DNA of 64,000 nucleotides from Bradyrhizobium iriomotense (GCF_030160715.1 NZ_BSOW01000006.1:124001-188000); one strand, 5' to 3'; counted from the first letter of the stretch, positions 33,349-43,015 are shown. Numbers and translations are program-made. The notes: generated from the letters alone by a model not told the origin.

Positions 33349-34929
33349 TTGACCGACACGCGTATCGAGGCGCCACGCAAGGCAACAGACCCGGGGGAGA
33401 CCGGGGGAACCGGCCGCGCGCGCCGTCTCGTGCAGGGCTGGTCGGCAAATCTCGTTCAGATGGTCTTGGGCCTGACCCAGCAATTGCTGCTCATTCCGGC
33501 GTTCCTGCATTTCTGGACGAGCGACGTGCTCGCGGCCTGGCTTGCCGTCTATGCGGCCGGCAGTCTCGTTGTCGTGGCCGATGCCGGATTGCAGTTGCGC
33601 GCCATCAACCGGTTTCTCGCGTTCAAATCCTGCGTCGATTGCGATGGACGGACCGCGAGCTTTTACGCGCGCATGCTGCGGATTTATCTCGTCGTCGTGG
33701 CCGTGCTCGGTGCTTGTCTGCTCCTCGGCGCCTATGTCGCGCCGCCCTCGGCGGTGCTCGGCTTCCATGCGACAGCGAGCTTCGATGCCGCGCTGCTCGT
33801 GATGACGCTCGGCATGCTCATGACCCTGCCTGCCAATCTGGTCTCGGGTCTCTATCGCGTGCGCGGCCGATACAGCCGCACGGTCTGGCTGCAAAACACA
33901 GCTCTGCTCCTGGCTCAGATCGCGCAGCTCGTCGCGATAGCGTTGTTCGGCAGCCTGCTCGCCGTCGCGATCGCCTTCGTCGCGATGCAGATCCTGTTCG
34001 CAATCTTTCTGGTCACTCATGATGCGCCACGTCTGTTTCCGTTTCTTCGCCGGAACCGGATCCGTCGCGCCCGGTCGGGAACCTTGCGCTGGTGTGCCGG
34101 GCAATTCGGCCGAGCTTTTCCTTTTGCTGTGGCCAACATCACGGAGCTCGCGCTCGTCAATCTGCCGGTGCTGCTGGTCAGTGCCCTCGTCACCGATCGC
34201 GTGGCGGTCGCGCAATGGGGCCTGACCCGTGTGATCGCGAGCCTGGTGCGCGGTCTCTGCCTCCAGGTCGCCCTTCCGCTCGGCGCGGAGCTCGGCCATG
34301 ACTACGCGATCGGCGACAGGGAGCGGCTTCGCCGGCTCTACGCCCATGGCTCGGTGTTCGTCACCGTTCTCGCGTGCATGGTCGTTGCGGGCCTGTTGCC
34401 GTTCTGGCCCGACTTCTTCGCGCTCTGGACGCGTGGCAGCATTGCCTACGACGCGCCGCTCACGATCACTCTGTTGCTGGGCTCGGCTGCGGTTGCACCC
34501 TCGCTGTTTGCACTGGTGTTTGCCAATCACAGCAACCGTGGCGATCTCCTGGTGCGGACCAAGGGGCTGCAACTGGTCGTCTTCCTGGTGCTGTCGTTTG
34601 TATTGATCCCCGGCCTCGGACCGCTCGGTGCTGCGCTCGCCGTGGTCGTGAGCGACCTCCTTGTTCAGTTCGGACTGCTGGCGCTTCCGGTCATGGCCCA
34701 AACCCTGCGCCATCCGCTGCGGCACACCGCCTTTCTCGTCATGGTCGCCGTGGCGATCGTGCTGTCGGGATGGGGCATCGGCGTCATCGTCACGTCGCGC
34801 CTCGCGGGCAGCGGCCTTGCGCATTTCCTCGCGGAATGCGCGCTGTGGCTGGTCGTGGTCGGCATTCTGGCAAGCCCGCTGCTGAGCAAGAGGCTGCGCG
34901 ATCGCGCGAGGGCGCTAATTCCGATGTAG
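33349..34929 (+). CDS. Wzx-type polysaccharide flippase (first copy)
   Basis: This protein of about 526 residues has roughly 12-14 membrane helices in the MATE/MOP layout. Near the N-terminus is SANLVQMVLGLTQQLLLIPAFLHFW, and the sixth helix region has GQFGRAFPFAVANITELALV. It should flip lipid-linked repeat units to the periplasmic side. The frame is open upstream to 33223, but TTG 33349 has GGAAGGA 7 bases ahead, and the 42 residues before it are Pro/Arg-rich and unlike the family. It is the only plus-strand gene between 32 and 52.8 kb. It diverges from the aminotransferase and converges with a glycosyltransferase. Confidence 0.8.
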   Translation: MTDTRIEAPRKATDPGETGGTGRARRLVQGWSANLVQMVLGLTQQLLLIPAFLHFWTSDVLAAWLAVYAAGSLVVVADAGLQLRAINRFLAFKSCVDCDGRTASFYARMLRIYLVVVAVLGACLLLGAYVAPPSAVLGFHATASFDAALLVMTLGMLMTLPANLVSGLYRVRGRYSRTVWLQNTALLLAQIAQLVAIALFGSLLAVAIAFVAMQILFAIFLVTHDAPRLFPFLRRNRIRRARSGTLRWCAGQFGRAFPFAVANITELALVNLPVLLVSALVTDRVAVAQWGLTRVIASLVRGLCLQVALPLGAELGHDYAIGDRERLRRLYAHGSVFVTVLACMVVAGLLPFWPDFFALWTRGSIAYDAPLTITLLLGSAAVAPSLFALVFANHSNRGDLLVRTKGLQLVVFLVLSFVLIPGLGPLGAALAVVVSDLLVQFGLLALPVMAQTLRHPLRHTAFLVMVAVAIVLSGWGIGVIVTSRLAGSGLAHFLAECALWLVVVGILASPLLSKRLRDRARALIPM

Positions 34930-34944
34930 GCGCGGGGCTGCTTA

Positions 34945-36153
34945 TCAGCGCAGCGAAAGTGCGAGGCGATGCTTCAATCGCTCGAGCTGCCGCGCGAATT
35001 CCCGGCGCCCGATCTCGGTCTCTGCGGCGAAGTGCTTGAGCCGGACCTCGCCGGCCGCGCGCAGACGTTCGCGCGTGCCATCTGCGCCGAGACTGATGAT
35101 CGCGTCGGCCAGCGAACGCGGGTCGTCATAGTCGAACAGGATCGCCGCGTCGCCGGTCTGGGCCTTGAACGCCTCGGGATAGATGACGGGCGTTCCGACC
35201 GCCCAGGCTTCGAGCGGTGGCAAATTGGTCGGACCGAAATAGCTCGGCATGACTAGGGCCGATGCTCCACGGTACAGTGCGCCAAGCTCCAAGGACTCGA
35301 CAAATCCGACGATCGAAACCTGATCGGACAGGCCGTAGCTCGTGATTGCCTTGTCGATCTTCTCGCGTCCGCCGCGATCCGAGCCGCACAGCACCAGCCG
35401 TTGCTCGATGCCCTGCTGCTTGAGATGGGCGAGCGCGGCAAGCAATGTGATGTGGTTCTTGTGCGGCCAGAATTGCGCCGGATAGAACAGATAATCGGGT
35501 TCAAGCCGATACTTGTCGAGGACAGCTGCATCCGCCGCGGCGTTGCCGATTGATTGGGCGACATAGGCCGACGGCGAGAAGGGGATGCATACCGCGCGCT
35601 CACGCTCCATGGCGTAGCGCCGGCAAAGATCGTCGATCAACTCCTGCGCGTTGACGATCACCAGCGCCGCCTTCGTGCTCGCAAGCCCAAACAGGATCTC
35701 GCGCCGCTCGAACTCTCCGAAGGTGCGCACCTCCGGGAATTCCGGAGCGTCACGATGGCAGCCGTCGAAGATCGTGATGATGAACGGAAGCTGGTAGAGC
35801 AACAGATGCCGCTTCGACGTCGAGGTGAAATGCACGATGTCGATGCCATCGCGGATCAGTGCGCGTTCGAACGGCGATTTGAGCTCGATCGCGATCTGGA
35901 CGAGATCGAAGGGCCGACAATATTTCAGAAATAGGAAGATGTGGTCGAGGATGCCGAACTTCAGGAGGCGGGCATCGACCCTGAACTCCTTCAATATCGC
36001 GAGGGTCTGCGCATGGGGCGAGTAGACCACGATCTCATTGCCCGATTGCGCCGCCCAGTCGCGCAGCCACAAGAGGTCGTTGAGAGGTTGCTGAAAGCCC
36101 CCGCCGACGTCGAGGGCCTGCTCCAGCATCACGGCCAGGCGCAACGGTCTCAC
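34945..36153 (-). CDS. GT4-family glycosyltransferase
   Basis: This 402-residue retaining glycosyltransferase has the GT-B fold. The C-terminal half shows YLFYPAQFWPHKNHITLLAAL, VSIVGFVESLELGALYRGAS, and VMPSYFGPTNLPPLEAWAVG, with the acidic EX7E-type position replaced by PTNLPPLE. A sugar is transferred from a nucleotide donor to a lipid-linked acceptor at the cytoplasmic face. The GTG start overlaps the methyltransferase stop (GTGA), so it is the last gene of the run cupin, aminotransferase, methyltransferase, glycosyltransferase. The donor cannot be inferred. Confidence 0.85.
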   Translation of the reverse strand: MRPLRLAVMLEQALDVGGGFQQPLNDLLWLRDWAAQSGNEIVVYSPHAQTLAILKEFRVDARLLKFGILDHIFLFLKYCRPFDLVQIAIELKSPFERALIRDGIDIVHFTSTSKRHLLLYQLPFIITIFDGCHRDAPEFPEVRTFGEFERREILFGLASTKAALVIVNAQELIDDLCRRYAMERERAVCIPFSPSAYVAQSIGNAAADAAVLDKYRLEPDYLFYPAQFWPHKNHITLLAALAHLKQQGIEQRLVLCGSDRGGREKIDKAITSYGLSDQVSIVGFVESLELGALYRGASALVMPSYFGPTNLPPLEAWAVGTPVIYPEAFKAQTGDAAILFDYDDPRSLADAIISLGADGTRERLRAAGEVRLKHFAAETEIGRREFARQLERLKHRLALSLR

Positions 36154-36920
36154 GGCGTGGTGCTCTTTCTTGCGACCGAATAGGCAGCCCAGGTCTTCGA
36201 GCTCGGTGGATCGTTGTCGGAAAGCCAGGCGGTGTGGCTTGCCGGTTGAAAGCCGCTGGCCTCGAGAGCGGCATCGATCTCGAACGGAAACCAGTAACGC
36301 ATGCGGTGCGTCTCGTCGACGCGCCGGATGGTTGCCTGATCCATGTCCTCACAGAACAGGCTGTAATTCACGAGAACGGTTGCGTTGAGCTCGTCGTGGT
36401 CGGACTGCGCAATCCGCGTCAGGCGCAGCGGCGCTTGCTCGACGACCTTGACGCGCGTCTCGACGCCTTGCGCCAGCACGGCGCCGCCATACCAGTAGTC
36501 GAAGAAGAACAAGCCGCCGGGTTTCAGAGCCGCATGCGCGGTCCTGAACATGCTCTCGAGCTTCTCATGGTCGTTCTGGTAGCTTGCGACATGAAACAGC
36601 GACACCACGACGTCGAAATCGCGTTCGGGACCTGGTTCGCAGGCGTCGCCCTGGCGAAAAGAGATGGCAAGGCCGGCCTGCTCGGCGCGTGCGTTCGCTC
36701 GCGCGATCATGTCCCGGCTCAGATCGACGCCGGCGACGCTCCAGCCGCGGCGGGCGAATTCGATCGCATGCACTCCCGTGCCGCAGCCGAGATCGAGCAG
36801 CTTGCCCTGGGCCGCGCCATGATCGTGCAGGCGTCGTTCGACGAAGTCCACTTCCGCGGCGTAGTCCTTGTCCCGGTAGAGCAGATCGTACCAGGGGGCA
36901 TAGTCCGCAAACACTGTCAC
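36150..36920 (-). CDS. SAM-dependent methyltransferase
   Basis: This protein of about 256 residues has KLLDLGCGTGVHAIEFARRGW at residues 40-60 and GVDLSRDMIARA next. The FDVVVSLFHVASY and AHAALKPGGLFFFDYWYGG segments are the usual class I methyltransferase motifs. The N-terminus FADYAPWYDLLYRDKDYAAE fits the Methyltransf_25-type sugar or lipid methyltransferases. GTG 36920 overlaps the aminotransferase stop (GTGA). The open frame upstream of it is a shadow. In this context it probably N- or O-methylates the amino sugar made by the preceding gene; that is inference. Confidence 0.85.
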   Translation of the reverse strand: MTVFADYAPWYDLLYRDKDYAAEVDFVERRLHDHGAAQGKLLDLGCGTGVHAIEFARRGWSVAGVDLSRDMIARANARAEQAGLAISFRQGDACEPGPERDFDVVVSLFHVASYQNDHEKLESMFRTAHAALKPGGLFFFDYWYGGAVLAQGVETRVKVVEQAPLRLTRIAQSDHDELNATVLVNYSLFCEDMDQATIRRVDETHRMRYWFPFEIDAALEASGFQPASHTAWLSDNDPPSSKTWAAYSVARKSTTP

Positions 36921-38038
36921 GGCAGGATCTCCTTGAGCGCCTGCGCCGATCGCGCGATCTCGTCGTCGGTCAAGGCAAGCCCGCTCGGTAGATAGAACCC
37001 GCGGCGCGCGATCATTTCCGCATTGGGATGGGACTCGTTCAGCATGAAACCCATGCGGCGCAGGACCGGCTGCTCGTGCATGCACCAGAAGAACGGACGC
37101 GTCCCGATGCCCTTCGCGGCGAGACGCCGCATCGCCTCCCTGGCGTCGAACGGTACCTCGTCGCCCAGCACGACGCCGTAAACCCAATAGATGTTGTCGG
37201 CATAGTTGGTTCTGGCGACCGGACGGCGGATGCCTGGCACGTCGGCGAGGTGCTCATCGTAGAGACGGCCGATCCGGCGCTTGAGCTCGACCGTCCGGGG
37301 CAGCCGCTCGACCTGTGCGACGCCGAGGGCCGCTTGCAAATTGGTCATGCGCGCATTCCAGCCGAGCTCTTCGTGGATGAAACGCTGCTGGGGCTGGAAG
37401 CAGAGGTTACGCAGGCTTTGCAGGCGATCGGCGAGCGCGGCGTCGTCGGTGAGAATCATACCGCCTTCGCCGGTCGTGACGTGCTTGTTGGGATAGAAGC
37501 TGAAGGTCGAGACATCGCCGAAACTGCCGCAGGGTACGCCGCGATAGGTCTGGCCGTGCATCTCGGCGGCATCCTCGATCACCTTGAGCCCGCGCGCACG
37601 CGCGAGCTCGAGGATCGGATTGAGATCGACCGGCAGGCCGTAGATGTGAACCAGCATGATGGCGCGCGTTCGCGACGTCAGCGCTGCTTCCACGCCTTCG
37701 ATGGTCATGTTCCAGGTTGCCGGATCGCAATCCACGGCGACCGGCACGAGGCCGGCTCGGACCACGGCTGCGGCGCAGCTGATGATCGTGAAGGTCGGAA
37801 TGATGACTTCATCGCCCGGTTCGAGCCCAAGGGCGTGAACGGCAATATCGAGCGCGACAGAGCCGTTGGTGACGGCGACGCCGTGGCGGCGGCCCGCGGC
37901 GCCAGCCATCGCCTCCTCGAAGCGCTTGATGAAAGGGCCTTCGGACGAAATCCATCCGGTGCGGACGCACTCCGCCAGATAGTCAGCCTCGTTCCCGTCG
38001 AGCACCGGCGTGTTGACGGGAATGAACGTCTCGCTCAC
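36917..38038 (-). CDS. Perosamine-synthetase-like sugar aminotransferase (DegT family)
   Basis: This 373-residue PLP enzyme begins FIPVNTPVLDGNEADYLAEC. It has WISSEGPFIKRFEE, VTNGSVALDIAVHAL, IPTFTIISCAAAV, VIEDAAEMHGQTYRG (Asp156) and SFYPNKHVTTGEGGM (PLP lysine 185). This set, above all DAAEMHG, is typical of GDP-perosamine synthetase and close 4-aminotransferases, which act on NDP-4-keto-6-deoxy sugars. GDP-mannose dehydratase is not in the window, so a GDP or UDP substrate cannot be settled. It overlaps the cupin upstream by ATGA and the methyltransferase downstream by GTGA. Confidence 0.88.
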   Translation of the reverse strand: MSETFIPVNTPVLDGNEADYLAECVRTGWISSEGPFIKRFEEAMAGAAGRRHGVAVTNGSVALDIAVHALGLEPGDEVIIPTFTIISCAAAVVRAGLVPVAVDCDPATWNMTIEGVEAALTSRTRAIMLVHIYGLPVDLNPILELARARGLKVIEDAAEMHGQTYRGVPCGSFGDVSTFSFYPNKHVTTGEGGMILTDDAALADRLQSLRNLCFQPQQRFIHEELGWNARMTNLQAALGVAQVERLPRTVELKRRIGRLYDEHLADVPGIRRPVARTNYADNIYWVYGVVLGDEVPFDAREAMRRLAAKGIGTRPFFWCMHEQPVLRRMGFMLNESHPNAEMIARRGFYLPSGLALTDDEIARSAQALKEILP

Positions 38039-38481
38039 AGGCTTGGACCTTTGATCCGTATCTCGGACGGCGCGGCTTCCGGAAAACGAGTCTTGTCGTT
38101 CTCTCCGGCATAGGGGCCTTGCTTGATCTCGAACATCTCGAGCGGTTCGAGGACATGAAAGCCGTGTGCGCCGCTGGAAAGCAGGATGATGTCGCCGGCG
38201 CAGAGCACGCGGCTTTCCAGATATTCTTCCTCGACCGTGTAGAAGTCGACCTGAAGCTTGCCCTTCTGGATGAGGAGTACTTCCTGCGTATAGTGCACCT
38301 CTCGCGTCACTTTGTTGTGACGGTGGGGCGCGATGCTCTTGCCTTGCGGATGGCTCATGAAGGCGAGCTGCTGCGACAGCTCCGGCGACGAAAAGAAGTG
38401 GATGCCCGGCTCGCGAAACGAAGCGCGCACGATGATCGCATAGAGCTCGTCGCCGAATCGAACATGTTCGACGTGTTCCAT
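38035..38481 (-). CDS. Cupin-domain protein of polysaccharide clusters
   Basis: This protein of about 148 residues (MEHVEHVRFGDELYAIIV start) has a single cupin barrel: SIAPHRHNKVTREVHYTQEV is metal-site motif 1 (HxH and Glu), and VLCAGDIILLSSGAHGFHVLE is motif 2. It ends EIKQGPYAGENDKTRF, a family signature I recognise from surface-glycan clusters. The role is not established; sugar isomerase-like or binding functions are possible. The frame extends upstream to 38565. I chose ATG 38481, with GAGG about 8 bases ahead, since homologues start at this point. It heads the four-gene unit ending at 34945. Confidence 0.78.
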   Translation of the reverse strand: MEHVEHVRFGDELYAIIVRASFREPGIHFFSSPELSQQLAFMSHPQGKSIAPHRHNKVTREVHYTQEVLLIQKGKLQVDFYTVEEEYLESRVLCAGDIILLSSGAHGFHVLEPLEMFEIKQGPYAGENDKTRFPEAAPSEIRIKGPSL

Positions 38482-38601
38482 CGATTGGCCTCGAAAAAAC
38501 TCTGGAATTAGAGTGGCATAGCCGTCCCGGCGCGGCACTTTGGCCATTTTGGCCTGCACCGTCAAGGGTGAGCGGCGGACGGCGTCCCAGGGCTCCTGGA
38601 C

Positions 38602-39777
38602 TTAGCTGGCGAGCTGCAGGATCGTGCCGACACGGTGCCGGAACGTGTGGGTCGCGAGCGTGCGGGCCTGTCCTGCCGCGGCAATGGTCGTGCGTGCCTG
38701 ATCATCCCTCAGGTAGCGTTCGATCAACGCGCTGCATTCGTCGACTGAACGCCATACCGCGACCTCGCGGTCGGGGTCGAACAGCGTATGCAGATTGTCC
38801 TTGAAGTCCGTCAGCAGGAAAGTGCCGACGCCGGTGGCTTCGAACAGACGCATGTTTCCGGCCTCACGCCCGGCCTGGTCGATATGCGAGTTCAGCGTGA
38901 TGCGGGAGGCGCGCAGCGCCTGATACATTTCCACGCCCCAGACCTCGCCCTGGTAGCAGCGGTGCAACGGCGAGGAGGCGGGCAGCGTGTGCAATCCGCT
39001 GCCAAACAGTTTGAGATCGTAGCGCCGGGCGACCGCCTCGAGCTGGGCGACGCGCTGCTGGTGATCGGCCGAGATGGCGCCGACGAACGAGACGTCGATG
39101 TCGCGCGGCGGAGCCGGCGGAAGGATGTCGAGGATCTCCGGCTCGAACGCCAGGTGGATCATCTCCGAATGCGCGCCGTGGGCGCGGAAGGACTCGACCA
39201 CGGCCGAGATCTGCGAGATCAGGAGATCGTAGACCGACCAATCCTCGCCGCGTGATGGCAGAATTCCGACCTGGCCGACCAGGATGGGACGGCCGATCTG
39301 CTTGATCCGGCGCGCCAGGCGCGTGTCGACGTGAAACAGATCCTGGTTGAGCACGAGGTCCGGCTTGAAGTCCTCGACCTGGGCCAGCAGGATCTGCTCC
39401 GACTGCGCGTCGAGGCGAGGGCTCAATCCGATCTTGCGCGCGAAGGGCCGCAGCGCCGGCTTGAACGGCGCGACAACGCGCTGTAGCCAACCCGGAACGG
39501 CGTCGCGAGCGACAGTGCCGGGCGGCGGCGGTGGCTCGACGGCGAGGCCATGTTCGCGCGCCCACGCCGTCTGCATCCAGGCGTTGTTGACGTGGATGTT
39601 GGCGGCCGCGTGCCCGAGACCAGCGAAATTGCGCGAGTAAAAGTCGGCAACCCCGAACAGGCTGGCATTGCGCGCCGCCATCTGCGCGTCGTAGGCGGCG
39701 CCTTCGAGGCCCGGATGACGCCGGTAGAGCCAGGCGAGAAAGCGCGGATAGTCTGCATTGAGGATGAGGACGCGCAC
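38602..39777 (-). CDS. CgeB-like glycosyltransferase (GT-B, Glyco_trans_1_2)
   Basis: This protein of about 391 residues begins VRVLILNADYPRFLAWLYRRHPGLEG. The C-terminal half has DVSFVGAISADHQQRVAQLEA, GEVWGVEMYQALRASRITLN and GNMRLFEATGVGTFLLTDFKDNL, the hallmark of the CgeB/Glyco_trans_1_2 group (E in RLFEATG binds the donor). It is probably a cytoplasmic sugar transferase acting on the repeat unit. The start is GTG, 5 bases after the stop of the polymerase-like gene, so both share a transcript. An open frame continues upstream but runs over the neighbour. The donor is unknown. Confidence 0.85.
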   Translation of the reverse strand: MRVLILNADYPRFLAWLYRRHPGLEGAAYDAQMAARNASLFGVADFYSRNFAGLGHAAANIHVNNAWMQTAWAREHGLAVEPPPPPGTVARDAVPGWLQRVVAPFKPALRPFARKIGLSPRLDAQSEQILLAQVEDFKPDLVLNQDLFHVDTRLARRIKQIGRPILVGQVGILPSRGEDWSVYDLLISQISAVVESFRAHGAHSEMIHLAFEPEILDILPPAPPRDIDVSFVGAISADHQQRVAQLEAVARRYDLKLFGSGLHTLPASSPLHRCYQGEVWGVEMYQALRASRITLNSHIDQAGREAGNMRLFEATGVGTFLLTDFKDNLHTLFDPDREVAVWRSVDECSALIERYLRDDQARTTIAAAGQARTLATHTFRHRVGTILQLAS

Positions 39778-39782
39778 GGCGG

Positions 39783-41090
39783 TTACTTTGTCCGTTCGAA
39801 GTAGCTCCGCGGCATCACATACCAGAGCAGGAAGAGGACGACGGTGCCGTGGGTGAGCAGGGCGACCGTGAGTGGCACGTTGAGCAGAATATGCGGCAGT
39901 ATGCCGCCAGAGACCAGGACGAAGCGGTCCGGCAGCCCGGCGGAGGCGCGGTTGCCGAGCGCCAGCACCAGGCCCGATATCAGGGCCGTCAGCGGCGCGA
40001 GATAGGGGCCGACCGAAGCGATGCCCTCGGTTGCAAAGAGGGACGCGTTGAGGTTTCCAAAGCCGTAGGTGTTCTGCATCACGATCGACAGCGGGTCCTG
40101 ATAGGGACAATGCGTCACCGTCTTCAGGAACGAGACGTGACAGAACCACGTGAGCGGATGGTAGGAAAAATACTCGTTGTAGATGTCGAGTGCGCTCGAT
40201 GGCGTCGCTATCATCCGGATGTTGACGACGTCGAAATATCTTCCGGCCAGGCTTTCACCAAGCGACGTCTTGGTCATTGAGATGGCAATGAGGCCCGCAA
40301 GTATGGGGAGAAACAGCGACAGGATGACCGATGTCCGCGTCTCGAACAGACGCGCGAGGATGACCAGAACGACCAGCCAAGCCGGCGTGAAGAAAGCGAA
40401 CTTGGTCAGTGTGATCGGATACAGGAGCAATAGTAGCAGCAGCACGATCAAGGCGCGCCAACGATACCCTCGCAGCCAGCAACAGGCAAAAACGAAGGGC
40501 AAGAGCGTGCTGGACGTCATGCCGAGGAGGTAGCGGATCGCGGCCGGGAATTCGAGCTCGTTGCGGTAGTCGTAGATCTGGCCAATCGACACCAGCTTGA
40601 AATTGTAGCTTGAGGCCACCGCGATCGTTGCCGCGGATATCGCCAGGACCAGGTTGATAAGGCGCTCGAAGTTCTTGTCCGAAATGGCTACGACCTGCCT
40701 GATTGGTGCCCGGATGAACAGTGCCGGGATCAGGAACAGCACGAGCGAGAGCCCTGCCGAAATGCCGGCGGCCATACGGTCGTAGTTGTATTTCGAGAAC
40801 GTATCGATCCACAGGAAGCCGAGGATCATGGTGTAGAGATAGAAGCCGGCGAAATAGCCGAAGCTGAAACGGGCGGCGACGAAGAGCAGCGACACGGTCG
40901 AAAAGCACAGTGCGATCGTCACCGCGAGCCACATCCGCTCTTCGTTGAAGAAGATGTAGAATTGATAGTTCGCGACCTTGATCAGCGACAGGCAGGTGAC
41001 CGCGCTGTGAAGGGCAACCAGGACAGTCAGTCCGGGCCTCGACTCCAGTCGGGATCGCACATCGGAGATGATGCCGGGAACTGACGCCAT
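39783..41090 (-). CDS. Wzy-like O-antigen polymerase (first copy)
   Basis: This 435-residue protein has about 10-12 predicted membrane helices and a long periplasmic loop near residues 285-350 (ESLAGRYFDVVNIRMIATP ... FCHVSFLKTVTHCPYQDP). That architecture and its position among glycosyltransferases fit a Wzy polymerase, which joins repeat units at the outer face of the inner membrane. Wzy proteins share little sequence, so the call rests on topology and context. It follows the UDP-glucuronate decarboxylase by 31 bases and precedes the CgeB-like transferase by 5. Confidence 0.68.
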   Translation of the reverse strand: MASVPGIISDVRSRLESRPGLTVLVALHSAVTCLSLIKVANYQFYIFFNEERMWLAVTIALCFSTVSLLFVAARFSFGYFAGFYLYTMILGFLWIDTFSKYNYDRMAAGISAGLSLVLFLIPALFIRAPIRQVVAISDKNFERLINLVLAISAATIAVASSYNFKLVSIGQIYDYRNELEFPAAIRYLLGMTSSTLLPFVFACCWLRGYRWRALIVLLLLLLLYPITLTKFAFFTPAWLVVLVILARLFETRTSVILSLFLPILAGLIAISMTKTSLGESLAGRYFDVVNIRMIATPSSALDIYNEYFSYHPLTWFCHVSFLKTVTHCPYQDPLSIVMQNTYGFGNLNASLFATEGIASVGPYLAPLTALISGLVLALGNRASAGLPDRFVLVSGGILPHILLNVPLTVALLTHGTVVLFLLWYVMPRSYFERTK

Positions 41091-41121
41091 GACAGACGGG
41101 ATGCCTGCGAGCCGGGGCCGA

Positions 41122-42084
41122 TCAGGCCAGTTCGAGGGTGCGTTTGAAATAGGCGATCGTCTCCTTCAAGCCGTCCTCGAGCGCGACCTTCGGCTGCCAA
41201 TCCAAAAGCGCCTTCGCCTTGGTCAGGTCGGGCTGGCGCTGTCGCGGGTCGTCCTGCGGCAGCGGCTTGAAGATCAGCTGCGAGCGCGAGCCGGTGAGCG
41301 TGATGACCTTCTCGGCGAGCTCGCGGATGGTGAACTCCGAATTGTTGCCGAGGTTGATCGGGCCGGTCACGGCCTCTTCAGTTACCATCAGGCGGGTGAT
41401 GGCTTCGACGAGATCGTCGACATAGCAGAACGAACGGGTCTGCCCGCCATCGCCGAACACGGTGATCGGCTCGCCCCTCAGCGCCTGTACGATGAACGAC
41501 GACACCACGCGTCCGTCGTTCGGCTGCATGCGCGGACCATAGGTGTTGAAGATGCGCGCGACCTTGATCGGCAGGCCGTGCTGCCGCCAATAGTCGAAGA
41601 ACAGCGTCTCGGCGCAGCGCTTGCCTTCGTCGTAGCAGGAGCGGATTCCGATCGGGTTGACGTTGCCCCAGTAGTCCTCGGTCTGCGGATGGATCAGGGG
41701 ATCGCCATAGACTTCGCTGGTCGAGGCCTGGAATATCCGCGCCTTGAGCCGCTTTGCGAGCCCCAGCATGTTGATGGCGCCGTGCACGGATGTCTTGGTG
41801 GTCTGCACGGGGTCGCGCTGGTAGTGGATCGGCGAGGCCGGGCAGGCCAGATTGAAGATCGCGTCGACCTCGATATAGAGCGGGAAGGTGACGTCGTGTC
41901 TGACCGCCTCGAACATTGGGTTTGCGATCAGATGGGCGATATTGCGCCGGCTGCCGGTGAAGTAATTGTCCACCGAGACCACCTCTGCGCCCGTTTTGAG
42001 CAGCCGCTCGCAGAGATGCGATCCGATGAAGCCGGCGCCCCCGGTCACGAGGATGCGGCTGTTCCTGTAGTTTTCAAACGGCAT
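41122..42084 (-). CDS. uxs: UDP-glucuronate decarboxylase (UDP-xylose synthase)
   Basis: This 320-residue extended SDR has [19 protein letters not shown] at residues 11-29, [20 protein letters not shown] and [20 protein letters not shown] (Ser/Glu of the active site). [14 protein letters not shown] (Tyr151, Lys155) and [11 protein letters not shown] follow. The CPASPxHYQ and the SCYDEGKR motifs are diagnostic of UXS, which oxidises and decarboxylates UDP-glucuronate to UDP-xylose. ATG 42084 is preferred over the upstream open frame because the fold starts at once. A xylose-type residue in the polysaccharide is therefore likely. The 166-base gap upstream is AT-rich (TATTTTTG, TATAAGG), suggesting its own promoter. 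Confidence 0.92.
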   Translation of the reverse strand: MPFENYRNSRILVTGGAGFIGSHLCERLLKTGAEVVSVDNYFTGSRRNIAHLIANPMFEAVRHDVTFPLYIEVDAIFNLACPASPIHYQRDPVQTTKTSVHGAINMLGLAKRLKARIFQASTSEVYGDPLIHPQTEDYWGNVNPIGIRSCYDEGKRCAETLFFDYWRQHGLPIKVARIFNTYGPRMQPNDGRVVSSFIVQALRGEPITVFGDGGQTRSFCYVDDLVEAITRLMVTEEAVTGPINLGNNSEFTIRELAEKVITLTGSRSQLIFKPLPQDDPRQRQPDLTKAKALLDWQPKVALEDGLKETIAYFKRTLELA

Positions 42085-42250
42085 GATCAGTTCCAGATTT
42101 GTTCGCGCGGAGCGGCCGGCTGAGTGGTACCGGCAACGGCCGGGCTCGCCAATAGCCAAGTGGCTTTATGGGTATAAGGTGTTTAGATACCGCCCCTTTG
42201 CATGGGGTTGTTTTCGATATTTTTGTGGGGCGCAGGAGGACGCGGGACGA

Positions 42251-43000
42251 CTAGAACTCCCGGCGCTTCAGCCAGGCGCGCGCCCCCCAATGACCAAAGC
42301 ACCAGGCCGATTGGATCAGCGGCAGGTGCTCCACGTTGCGGTAGATGTGCCAGACCCATTTGGCGGAGCGTACGGGACGGCTGGAGACCGAGGCGCCCCT
42401 AACGCGGTAGCGGGCCAGATCCTCATTGAGGCCGAAGGCGGTGTGGCCGGGCCTCAGGATCGAAAGCCACAGGCAGAAGTCGTCGTAACCCTCGTTCGTC
42501 ATGGTGACGGGGCCCGCGATCTCGCGGTCCACCAGCGCCGTCAATGTCGCAATCGAGGTGTTCTTGAGCAGTTGCGCATAGCTGAGCGAGCCCGGCACCT
42601 CGATCAGGCGGCCGGTGGTCGTATTGCTCTCGTCGATGCGGCGGAAAGCGGTGTAGCTGAGCGCGGCGCGCTTCTCGCGGGCAAAGACGAGCTGCCGCTC
42701 GAGCTTGTTCGGCAGCCACAGATCGTCACTGTCGAGGAAGGCGAGATAGCGGCCCTGCGCGTGGTCGATCGAGGCCTGGCGCGCCAGCGCCGGACCGCCG
42801 TTCTTCTCCTGCCGGATCAGCTTGACCCGTGGATCGCGTGCGGAGATCGCCTCGATCAGCTCGGGCGTCTTGTCGGTCGAGCAGTCGTCGGCGATCAGGA
42901 GTTCCCAATCCGCAAAGGTCTGGGCCTGGACCGAACGGATCGTCTCCTCGATGAAGCGCTCGACATTCCAGGAGGGCGTGATGATCGAAACGAGCGGCAT
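42251..43000 (-). CDS. GT2-family glycosyltransferase
   Basis: This 249-residue protein has the GT-A layout: PLVSIITPSWNVERFIEETIRSV, LLIADDCSTDKTPE, GPALARQASIDHAQG and YLAFLDSDDLWLPNKLERQ with the DSDD metal site at residues 90-93. Near the end is GYDDFCLWLSIL, the usual catalytic ED/DD stretch. It transfers a sugar from a nucleotide donor; the acceptor is unknown. It is read with the capsule-type gene 15 bases upstream and is the last gene of a run that begins at 52687. Confidence 0.88.
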   Translation of the reverse strand: MPLVSIITPSWNVERFIEETIRSVQAQTFADWELLIADDCSTDKTPELIEAISARDPRVKLIRQEKNGGPALARQASIDHAQGRYLAFLDSDDLWLPNKLERQLVFAREKRAALSYTAFRRIDESNTTTGRLIEVPGSLSYAQLLKNTSIATLTALVDREIAGPVTMTNEGYDDFCLWLSILRPGHTAFGLNEDLARYRVRGASVSSRPVRSAKWVWHIYRNVEHLPLIQSAWCFGHWGARAWLKRREF

Positions 43001-43015
43001 TGATCCGGTATCCGT

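Noticed and set aside
33253..34824. 523-codon minus-strand frame opposite the first flippase
   Set aside because: The composition is charged and repetitive, the typical antisense image of a hydrophobic gene, with no start signals or family motifs.
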